Shown here: piece after piece, positions 58,189-64,000 of the stretch
Position numbering within the stretch: position 1 is the stretch's first letter
Layout: every line of letters starts with the position of its first letter
Source of the DNA: PFJX01 sp964542455
Lineage (GTDB): Bacteria; Pseudomonadota; Gammaproteobacteria; Burkholderiales; Thiobacillaceae
Assembly: GCA_964542455.1 (NCBI GenBank)
Contig: CAZIUC010000011.1
Coordinates: 1-64,000 of the forward strand
Length of the DNA stretch: 64,000 bases
Reading direction: 5' to 3'
The notes under the pieces: generated by a model
Database searches by the model: none
Seen by the model: the letters and a program-made list of their open reading frames with translations, nothing else
Told to the model about the DNA's origin: nothing
Translations under genes and position numbers: made by a program

Positions 58189-58838
58189 GTGTGTTCCTCT
58201 ATCCTGATTCGCGGGTCGCCCAGCAGGGCTTCCAGATCCAGCATGGCCAATCGGCCGGCATGAATGCCGGTAATCCAGTTTTCTTCGCCGGCGGCGGCGC
58301 CGGGCAGGGCGGGTCCGAGTGATTCGGGTCGATAGCGGTCGTTGCCGAGCACCTCGGCCACACGCAGGCCGACGTGGTAACCGGCGGCGCTGACCATTAC
58401 CAGCCGGGTTTCTTCGCTGTCCTCACTGTTTTCCGCATTTTCCATCTCGTCGTTCACGACCCGGAGCAAGCGCGCCAGGTCGAGCACGGCAAGCAATTGG
58501 CCGCGCCGCGGCATCACGCCGGCGATGAACGAAGGGGTGCCAGGCACCGGGGTGAGGCCGCGCGGCCGCACGATTTCATCCAGCCAACGATAGGGAATGC
58601 CATAGTGCTCCCGCGAGCCCAGCCGTACCGCGAGAAACAGGTCGCCGCGCGGCGTCCGCAGGGCCTGGTCGCTTTCGCTCGCCAGGCGCACCGCGCGACG
58701 ATGCAGAACGGCGCGAGCGTGGTCCGATTGCAGATTGGCGATTGCGGATTGCGGATTTTCCTCGCGCGGCCGCGCCGTGCCTGATTCATCAACTCCGCGA
58801 TCGCCAATCCGAAATCCGAAATCCGATGATTGCTTCAT
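58185..58838 (-). CDS. CheW-like coupling protein, second copy, with repeat-derived N-terminus
   Basis: 217 aa. CheW domain (about 60-215: LFLAVRLGSREHYGIPYRWLDEIV, FIAGVMPRRGQLLAVLDLARLL, VGLRVAEVLGND, GIHAGRLAMLDLEALLG). The N-terminal residues 6-40 are the translated heptamer element (DFGFRIGDRG, then NPQSAIANLQSD). The start overlaps the cheR stop (ATGA), and the first five codons before the repeat look original, so the element was inserted in frame just after the start. The order cheW-cheR-cheW matches wspB-wspC-wspD. Confidence 0.88.
   Translation of the reverse strand: MKQSSDFGFRIGDRGVDESGTARPREENPQSAIANLQSDHARAVLHRRAVRLASESDQALRTPRGDLFLAVRLGSREHYGIPYRWLDEIVRPRGLTPVPGTPSFIAGVMPRRGQLLAVLDLARLLRVVNDEMENAENSEDSEETRLVMVSAAGYHVGLRVAEVLGNDRYRPESLGPALPGAAAGEENWITGIHAGRLAMLDLEALLGDPRIRIEEHT
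58727..58830. repeat. Heptamer element inside the 5' end of the second cheW
   Basis: Left tract with GATTGGCGATTGCGGATTGC (about 58731-58758), a GC-rich spacer with CTCGCGCGGCCGCGCC, and right tract CCAATCCGAAATCCGAAATC (58803-58827). The spacer of this copy is the reverse complement of part of the 57039-57073 spacer, so the two copies are homologous in opposite orientation. Confidence 0.88.
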
Positions 58839-60331
58839 CGCTTACTCCCGTTGTCCACCTCGTACATGCGCAGTTCGTGGCGCAGGATGGTCGCCATCCG
58901 TTCGTGGTCGCGCCCGGCGGCATCGTGCAGGCGGCGATCCGGTTGCGCGCGCTCGGCGATGGCCAGGGCGTTCTTCATCGACTTGAGCCCGCTCGCGCGC
59001 GCCCCTTGGCGCATCTGCAACAGAGCGAGCTGGTAGTGAGCTTCCACGAAGTTGCGGTCCAGGTAGAGGGTGCGGCGCAGGGATTCCTCTGCCGCTTGCG
59101 GGCGATGCAGTTCCAGCAGGATGAGCGCGCGCAGGAAGTGGCTGTGCTTGTCGCCGGGATCATCCGCCAGGCTGGCGTCGCAAGCGACCAGCGCTTCGCG
59201 CGCGCGACCCAGGTTGGCCAGCGCCTTGGCGCGGAATTGCCGCAGCAGCGCGCTATCGTCGCCCCGCGCCTGGCGTGCCGAGGTCGCCGCCAGGGCTTCG
59301 TGCCAGGCCTCGCGCCCGAGCAGGCCGGTGATGTCCTCATAGTTGGCGGCCGGCGTGGCAACGGCGGGGGATGCAGGTTGTGAAACGACGTGGGAAGCGA
59401 CTTGGCGGGGGGCTTGCGGTGGCGGTCGTTTGGCTGGCCGCGCCACCTCGACTTCCGGCACAGGCGTTGGAGTGAAGTCCAGGCGCCGCAGGTAGAAAGC
59501 GTTGCTTAGAGCATGCAGGGAAAAACCGTCCAACGTGCCGCTGTCGATCAGGTCGGAGGCACCCAGCAGCAAGTGGCCGCCGGGCACCAGGCAGGCGTGG
59601 AACTTGTGCATCACCTTGGCGACGATGGCCGGGTCGAAATAGATGAAGACGTTGCGGCAGAGGATCAGGTCGAGCGCGTTGGTTTCGCTCAGCATCGACG
59701 GAAAACTGTCTTCGCGCAGGTTCAGGTAGGCGAAGTGGACATGCTCGCGCAAGGCCGCCGAGATCGACCAGGTACGATCCTTTTCCTGGCGAAAATGGCG
59801 CCTTCGGGCGGCTTCCGGGGTGGCGCGCAGCGACCATTCGCTGTAGCGCCCGCGCAGGGCGCGCGCCAGGGCTTCGGAGTTGATGTCGGTGCCGAGCAGG
59901 TGCAGATTCCAGTGTTCCCGGTCGGGCAGCAGTTCCGCCAGCAGCATGGCCAGGCTATACAGCTCCTGGCCATCGGAACTGCCCGCGCTCCAGATGCGCA
60001 GGGAGAGACTGTTTTCCGCGCGCCGCCGCGCGATCAGTTCTGGCAGCCATTGTTCGCGCAGCCAGGCCATCTGTGCCTGGTCGCGGAAGAAATAGCTCTC
60101 GCCCACGGTGATGCCGGCGATCAGGTGTTCATGCTCCGGCGAACTTGCCTGTGCCGCGCGCAGGGCGGCCAGATAATCCGCCGCGTCGCCATGGCCGAAG
60201 CGGGTAAGGCCATCAGCCACGGTGCGGCGCAGGGTGTCCATCTGGTGGTCGAGAATGCGGATGCCGGTGCGCTCGCGCACCAGCAGACAGAGCTGCTCTT
60301 CGATGGCGGCTGGCAGGGCGGTGGCCGGCAT
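58835..60331 (-). CDS. cheR: CheR methyltransferase with TPR-like C-terminus (WspC-like)
   Basis: 498 aa. Methylates receptor glutamates using SAM. The N-terminal CheR helical domain (about 1-70) and the SAM-binding domain (about 75-275), with RIWSAGSSDGQELYSLAMLL and ALDLILCRNVFIYFD, are clear. A Pro-rich linker (about 290-340) leads to tetratricopeptide-type helices (about 345-470: ARQARGDDSALLRQFRAKAL, LANLGRAREALVACDASL, VEAHYQLALLQMRQG). WspC has the same extension. It sits between the two cheW genes, and both junctions are overlaps. Confidence 0.93.
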   Translation of the reverse strand: MPATALPAAIEEQLCLLVRERTGIRILDHQMDTLRRTVADGLTRFGHGDAADYLAALRAAQASSPEHEHLIAGITVGESYFFRDQAQMAWLREQWLPELIARRRAENSLSLRIWSAGSSDGQELYSLAMLLAELLPDREHWNLHLLGTDINSEALARALRGRYSEWSLRATPEAARRRHFRQEKDRTWSISAALREHVHFAYLNLREDSFPSMLSETNALDLILCRNVFIYFDPAIVAKVMHKFHACLVPGGHLLLGASDLIDSGTLDGFSLHALSNAFYLRRLDFTPTPVPEVEVARPAKRPPPQAPRQVASHVVSQPASPAVATPAANYEDITGLLGREAWHEALAATSARQARGDDSALLRQFRAKALANLGRAREALVACDASLADDPGDKHSHFLRALILLELHRPQAAEESLRRTLYLDRNFVEAHYQLALLQMRQGARASGLKSMKNALAIAERAQPDRRLHDAAGRDHERMATILRHELRMYEVDNGSKR

Positions 60332-60882
60332 CAATCCGCCTCCTCGGGGGGCAGCGAACGAAGTGAGCGTGGGGGCTCAATTTCCCGGCACAGGGAGAGC
60401 AGTTCGTCATTGAGGGCGAGCGGCTGCGACAGGCCGGACAGATCGATATCCAGGATGCGCAGCGCATCGAGCAGGAGGGCGGTGCCGTCGCCGCTGGTGA
60501 CCGCCGAGAGCACTGGCGGCAGGCCGTCGCGGAACAAGGAGTCGCCCCGCAGGGCCGAGCGCGGCACCGCCCGCACGCCCCGCACTTCATCCACCACCAG
60601 GCCGGCGCGCAAGCTGCCGATGGCCGCCAGTACCACCGGGGTATCCAGTGCGTAGTGTGACGTCGTCGTGAGATTGAGACGGCGTCCCAGGTCGAGCACC
60701 GGTACCGCTTCACCGCGCAGGTTCATCACCCCCAGCAGATAGTCCGGTCCTTCCGGCACGCGCTGTACCCGCATCAGCGGCAGCAGGCGTTCCACATCGT
60801 TCAGGCGCAGACAGAAAAGATGCCCCGCCACCGCCATATAAAGAAGGCGATGCAAGGCGTCGTTGTTCGCTGCGCTATTCAT
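60331..60882 (-). CDS. CheW-like coupling protein, first copy
   Basis: 183 aa. CheW domain throughout: LLYMAVAGHLFCLRLNDVERLL, YLLGVMNLRGEAVPVLDLGRRL, VVDEVRGVRAVPRSAL. Couples receptors to CheA. The C-terminal 15 residues (EPPRSLRSLPPEEAD) are encoded by a G-run/AGCGAACGAAGTGAGCG repeat (60346-60375). First gene of the cluster, 33 nt downstream of a sigma-28-like promoter. Confidence 0.92.
   Translation of the reverse strand: MNSAANNDALHRLLYMAVAGHLFCLRLNDVERLLPLMRVQRVPEGPDYLLGVMNLRGEAVPVLDLGRRLNLTTTSHYALDTPVVLAAIGSLRAGLVVDEVRGVRAVPRSALRGDSLFRDGLPPVLSAVTSGDGTALLLDALRILDIDLSGLSQPLALNDELLSLCREIEPPRSLRSLPPEEAD
60346..60375. repeat. GAACGAAGTGAGCG repeat in the 3' end of the first cheW
   Basis: A G run, AGCGAACGAAGTGAGCGT, and a second G run, in frame at the C-terminus of cheW. 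A similar sequence lies at 44914-44943. Confidence 0.55.
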
Positions 60883-60914
60883 GGTCGGGAATGTTCCAGA
60901 TTAAATCCCGACTA

Positions 60915-60941
60915 TTAGCGACGAACTGGGGAGGAACTTTA
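60915..60941 (-). promoter_or_regulatory. Sigma-28-like promoter of the chemosensory operon
   Basis: On the minus strand: TAAAGTTC (60941-60934), 11 bp, GTCGCTAA (60922-60915), 33 nt upstream of the first cheW ATG. -35 matches at 7 of 8, -10 at 6 of 8. It is weaker than the two other FliA promoters but has the right spacing. Confidence 0.6.
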
Positions 60942-60991
60942 GGGGATTTGCATGCCGACCTCGGGTCGGCCAGGTGGCGGCATTCCGTGTG

Positions 60992-61447
60992 TTACGCGGG
61001 TTTGCGAAAGCTGTCCCAGATCAGGAGCGCTGCGCCAACCGAGATGGCGCTGTCCGCCACGTTGAACGCCGGGAAGTGCCAGGCGCCCAGGTAGAAATCC
61101 AGGAAGTCGATGACGTAGCCATACCAGACGCGGTCGATCACGTTGCCGACGGCGCCGCCGAGGATCAGCGCCAGGGCGGCGGAAAACAGGCGGCGGCCGG
61201 CGGTCTTTTTCAGGAGATACACAATGACGACCGTGGCGATGATCGCGATGCTCAGGAAGAACCAGCGTTGCCAGCCGGGCTGGTCGGCGAACAGGGAAAA
61301 CGCCGCGCCGCTGTTATGGACGTGGACCAGGTTGAAGAAGCCGGTGAGGGGAATGACGTCGACATAAGCCACGAGCCGGTCGATCACCGCCAGCTTGGTG
61401 AGTTGGTCGAGGAGCAGCACCACGGCGGCGAGCCAGAGCCAGTGCAT
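60992..61447 (-). CDS. lspA: Lipoprotein signal peptidase LspA
   Basis: 151 aa from ATG 61447. Cleaves the signal peptide of prolipoproteins in the inner membrane. Four membrane segments; the two catalytic Asp are in GNVIDRVWYG and FNVADSAISVG. N-terminal LLLDQLTKLAV and HNSGAAFS are also conserved. The longer frame upstream is translated repeat, not LspA. Follows ileS, as in E. coli and most proteobacteria. Confidence 0.95.
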   Translation of the reverse strand: MHWLWLAAVVLLLDQLTKLAVIDRLVAYVDVIPLTGFFNLVHVHNSGAAFSLFADQPGWQRWFFLSIAIIATVVIVYLLKKTAGRRLFSAALALILGGAVGNVIDRVWYGYVIDFLDFYLGAWHFPAFNVADSAISVGAALLIWDSFRKPA

Positions 61448-61571
61448 GCTCCCCTCCTCCGCCGGGGGAGGGGCCGGGGGAGAGGGAACTCGGGTGGACT
61501 TATCCGAGCGGCGTGGGTGAGCGATGGGGTTTCCCTCTCCCCCAGCCCCTCCCCCGGAGGGGGAGGGGAGC
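61448..61571. repeat. CCCTCTCCC-type palindrome between ileS and lspA
   Basis: CCCCTCCTCCGCCGGGGGAG, then a GAGGGAACTCGGGTGG segment, and a mirrored CCCTCTCCC, then CCCCGGAGGGGGAGGGGAG at the right. The inner part is homologous to the insertion in ileS at 63065-63172. It separates two genes normally adjacent. Confidence 0.85.
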
Positions 61572-64000
61572 TCAGGCGTGCTCACGTTGTTCCCCCTCAC
61601 CATACAGATTGCTCACACAGCGCCCACACAGCCCCGGGTGTTCGACGACGGCGCCGACATCCTCGCGATAGTGCCAGCAGCGCTCGCATTTCTCGTGGCT
61701 GGAGGAACTGGCCTCGATGCGCGTCTCGCCCTCACTTCGCTCCACACGCGCGGCGGAGGTGATCAGCACGAATTTGAGGTCGTCGCCCAGGCTGGACAGC
61801 AAGGCGTGGTCGTCGCCTGAGGCGAACAGCGTGACTTCGGCTTGCAGCGAGGAGCCGACCTTGCCCGCGACGCGCAACTCCTCGATGTGCCGGGTGCACA
61901 GCGCGCGCAGTTCGCGAATGCGGCTCCAGCGCTTGAGCAATTCGTCGTCATCGGCTTGTCGCGGCAACTCATGCCAGAGGCTGAGGAACACGCTTTCCGC
62001 CTGGCAATGCGCCTGCAGCGCCCAGATTTCCTCGGCGGTGGCGGAGAGGATCGGCGCCAGCAGGCGGGTAAGCGTGTGCTGGATGTGCCACAGCGCGGTC
62101 TGCGCGGCGCGGCGGGCCTTTGAATCGACGCCGCAGGTGTAGAGGCGGTCCTTCAGTACATCGAGGTAGAAGGCGCCGAGGTCTTCCGAGCAAAACGCGT
62201 GCAGACGTTGCACGGCGGTATGGAAGCTGTAATTGCGGTAATCGGCCAGCACTTCTTCCTGCATCGATCGGGTGAGCGCCAGGGCATAGCGGTCGATTTC
62301 CAGCATTTCGTCCAGCGCCACGGCGTCTTTCGACAACTCGAAGTCGGCGGTGTTGGCGAGCAGGAAGCGGAGCGTGTTGCGGATGCGGCGGTAGCCATCC
62401 ACCGCGCGCTTGAGGATTTCATCGGAAATGGTCAGTTCGCCCGAGTAATCGGTACTGGCCACCCACAGGCGCAGGATGTCGGCGCCGTAGGTGTCCATCA
62501 CCTTCTGCGGCGCGATGACGTTGCCCGTGGACTTGGACATCTTCTTGCCCTTGCCGTCCACCACGAAGCCATGGGTCAGCAGTGCCTTGTAGGGCGCGTG
62601 GCCGTCGCTGGCGCAGCCGGTGAGCAGGGACGACTGGAACCAGCCGCGATGCTGGTCGGAACCTTCCAGATAGAGGTCGGCCGGATGCGCCAGGCCCTCG
62701 CGTTCCTTCAGCAGGCAGGCATGGGTGACGCCGGAGTCGAACCAGACGTCCAGGGTGTCTTTCACCTTGGCGTAGTGCTCGGCTTCATCGCCCAGCAGTT
62801 CGATGGCCTCCAGGCTGAACCAGGCTTCGACGCCGCGCTGTTCCACCCGCTTGGCGACGATTTCCAGCAGTTCCGCCGAACGTGGGTGCAGTTCGCCGGT
62901 TTGTTTGTGCATGAAGAAGGTGATCGGCACGCCCCAGTTGCGCTGGCGCGAGACGCACCAGTCCGGACGGTTCTTCATCATCGCCTCCAGCCGGGCGCGA
63001 CCCCAGGCGGGGAAAAATTCGGTTTCCTCGACGGCGCGCATGGCGAGCGAGCGCAGGGTGATATTCCCCTCTCCCACCGGGAGAGGGGCTAGGGGAGAGG
63101 GAACTCGGGTGGCTTTATCCACCGCCGTTCCCTCATCCCCAGCCCTTCTCCCGGAGGGAGAAGGGAGCAAACGGTCCATGCCGATGAACCACTGCCGCGT
63201 CGCCCGGAAGATGATCGGCGTCTTGTGCCGCCAGCAGTGCGGGTAGCTGTGTTTGAGGTGGGCCTTGGCGAGCAGGTGGCCGTTTTCGCTGAGGGTTTCC
63301 AGCACTTTCTTGTTGCCGTCCCACACCGAGAGGCCGCCGACGAGGGGGGTGTCGGCGTAGAACTTGCCGTCGTCGCCGACCGGGTTGGCGACTTCCAGGC
63401 CGTATTTGAGGCCGGCGATGTAGTCGTCATGGCCGTGGCCGGGGGCGATGTGGACCAGGCCGACTCCGGCTTCCGTGGTGACGAAGTCGGCCAGGATCAC
63501 CGGCACCTGGTAGTCGTGGAAGGGGTGGCGCAGTTGCAGGCCGGCCAGGGCCGCGCCCTTGACCTGGGCCACGGTTTCCACCGTCTCGAAGCCATAGCGC
63601 TGGATCGCGCCTTCCGCCAGGTCGCGCGCCAGGATCAGCAGGCCTTTCGGGGTGCGGATGACGTCATAGGCGAAGTCCGCGTGTACCGCCACCGCCCGGT
63701 TGGCCGGCAGGGTCCACGGGGTGGTGGTCCAGATCACCGCATAGGCGGGGGTGTCCAGGTTATCGATACCGATGCGCTGGGCCAGATCGTCCATGTCCGC
63801 CACCGGGAAGGCCACGTCGATGGCCGGCGACACCTTGTCTTCATATTCCACTTCGGCTTCCGCCAGGGCCGAGCCGCAATCGACGCACCAGTGCACCGGC
63901 TTGGCGCCCAGGTAGAGGTGGCCGTTGCGCTGGATTTTTCCCAGCTCGCGGATGATGTCCGCCTCGAAGCGGAAATCCATGGTGCGGTACGGGTGTTCCC
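61572..64000 (-). CDS. ileS: Isoleucyl-tRNA synthetase, 3' part (continues past the window)
   Basis: Partial: the 5' end lies beyond base 64000. The fragment (about 809 codons) starts inside the catalytic Rossmann/CP1 editing region (HPYRTMDFRFEADI reading into the edge) and includes the editing domain (TTPWTLPANRAVAV), GSDQHRGWFQSSL, the KMSKS loop GKKMSKSTGN, and the C-terminal zinc finger (CERCWHYR, then CGRCVSNLY). An in-frame insertion of about 36 residues (LLPSPSGRRAGDEG, then VPSPLAPLPVGEG) between QWFIGMDR and NITLRSLAMRAVEE is coded by a palindromic repeat at 63065-63172. Surrounding sequence is normal. Confidence 0.95.
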   Translation of the reverse strand, partial: EHPYRTMDFRFEADIIRELGKIQRNGHLYLGAKPVHWCVDCGSALAEAEVEYEDKVSPAIDVAFPVADMDDLAQRIGIDNLDTPAYAVIWTTTPWTLPANRAVAVHADFAYDVIRTPKGLLILARDLAEGAIQRYGFETVETVAQVKGAALAGLQLRHPFHDYQVPVILADFVTTEAGVGLVHIAPGHGHDDYIAGLKYGLEVANPVGDDGKFYADTPLVGGLSVWDGNKKVLETLSENGHLLAKAHLKHSYPHCWRHKTPIIFRATRQWFIGMDRLLPSPSGRRAGDEGTAVDKATRVPSPLAPLPVGEGNITLRSLAMRAVEETEFFPAWGRARLEAMMKNRPDWCVSRQRNWGVPITFFMHKQTGELHPRSAELLEIVAKRVEQRGVEAWFSLEAIELLGDEAEHYAKVKDTLDVWFDSGVTHACLLKEREGLAHPADLYLEGSDQHRGWFQSSLLTGCASDGHAPYKALLTHGFVVDGKGKKMSKSTGNVIAPQKVMDTYGADILRLWVASTDYSGELTISDEILKRAVDGYRRIRNTLRFLLANTADFELSKDAVALDEMLEIDRYALALTRSMQEEVLADYRNYSFHTAVQRLHAFCSEDLGAFYLDVLKDRLYTCGVDSKARRAAQTALWHIQHTLTRLLAPILSATAEEIWALQAHCQAESVFLSLWHELPRQADDDELLKRWSRIRELRALCTRHIEELRVAGKVGSSLQAEVTLFASGDDHALLSSLGDDLKFVLITSAARVERSEGETRIEASSSSHEKCERCWHYREDVGAVVEHPGLCGRCVSNLYGEGEQREHA
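63065..63172. repeat. CCCTCTCCC-type palindrome inside ileS
   Basis: CCCCTCTCCCACCGGGAGAG, then GAGGGAACTCGGGTGG, TTTATCCACCGC, and a mirrored CCCTTCTCCCGGAGGGAGAA at the right. It is in frame with ileS and encodes about 36 residues. Its core matches the element at 61448-61571. Confidence 0.88.

Noticed and set aside
49973..58830. Heptamer tracts as a CRISPR array
   Set aside because: Units are 7 bp without spacers, in inverted pairs around hairpins. No cas gene is present.
61448..61603. N-terminal extension of LspA
   Set aside because: The 52 extra residues are the translated palindromic repeat. The real LspA N-terminus starts at MHWLW.

Overview
The window is a gene-dense, GC-rich chromosomal segment of a betaproteobacterium. 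I infer this from the gene content (rimP-nusA-infB-rbfA-truB-rpsO-pnp; rpsU-yqeY-dnaG-rpoD; DUF3579 beside rpsT; xseB-ispA-dxs), the codon use and the FliA-type promoters. A CbbY-type phosphatase and a PPi-type phosphofructokinase would suit a Nitrosomonadales/Thiobacillaceae-like autotroph, but that placement is inference. The organism is probably motile: three chemosensory loci carry sigma-28-like promoters. There are no rRNAs, CRISPR arrays, integrases or transposases.

Layout. 1-9.1 kb (+): translation/transcription operon, closed by a perfect palindromic terminator. 9.2-14.9 kb: small conserved proteins, CbbY, a pyruvyl-transferase-like protein, a C_GCAxxG_C_C protein, PPi-PFK and a soluble CZB chemoreceptor. 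14.9-19.7 kb (-): mutS, a PDC-sensor protein, HU and a decayed coding region. 19.8-24.6 kb (+): degenerate HD-GYP protein, CnoX-like thioredoxin/TPR protein, DUF3025 protein, GGDEF-EAL protein. 24.6-29.6 kb: phosphoesterase, ppa, DUF3579, rpsT, dxs-ispA-xseB. 29.6-34.4 kb (-): tRNA-Ile(CAU) and the macromolecular synthesis operon rpoD-dnaG-yqeY-rpsU, with tsaD divergent. 35.5-46.3 kb: plsY, folB, ubiX, Gx transporter, NusG-II protein, rapZ, WYL regulator, a c-heme chemoreceptor, ispH, FKBP. 46.5-60.9 kb (-): one long Wsp-like chemosensory operon. 61.0-64.0 kb (-): lspA and the 3' part of ileS.

The chemosensory operon reads, in transcription order: CheW, CheR-TPR, CheW, REC-HD-GYP, globin-coupled chemoreceptor, NIT-domain chemoreceptor, CheA-REC hybrid, four-helix-bundle protein, CheB, Hpt-REC, CheC, PAS-GGDEF. 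Gene order resembles Wsp, but both a c-di-GMP hydrolase and a c-di-GMP synthase are present, and CheC is added.

The most unusual feature is dispersed repeats. Inverted tracts of a 7-bp unit (GGATTTC/GAAATCC) bracket a four-helix-bundle gene between cheA and cheB. Related gene-less copies fill other gaps of the same operon, sit in the 5' end of a cheW, and one tract lies in frame inside cheA. Three tandem units (21 bp) are free of stop codons in all six frames, so such tracts can enter genes harmlessly. Other repeat families (TGTAGCGCCGGC palindromes, a ~95-bp palindromic MITE-like pair, CCCTCTCCC-type palindromes) also lie in operons and, in the cases of ileS and the DUF3025 gene, in frame inside coding sequence. 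I consider the heptamer-bounded four-helix-bundle cassette the best candidate for an undescribed system.
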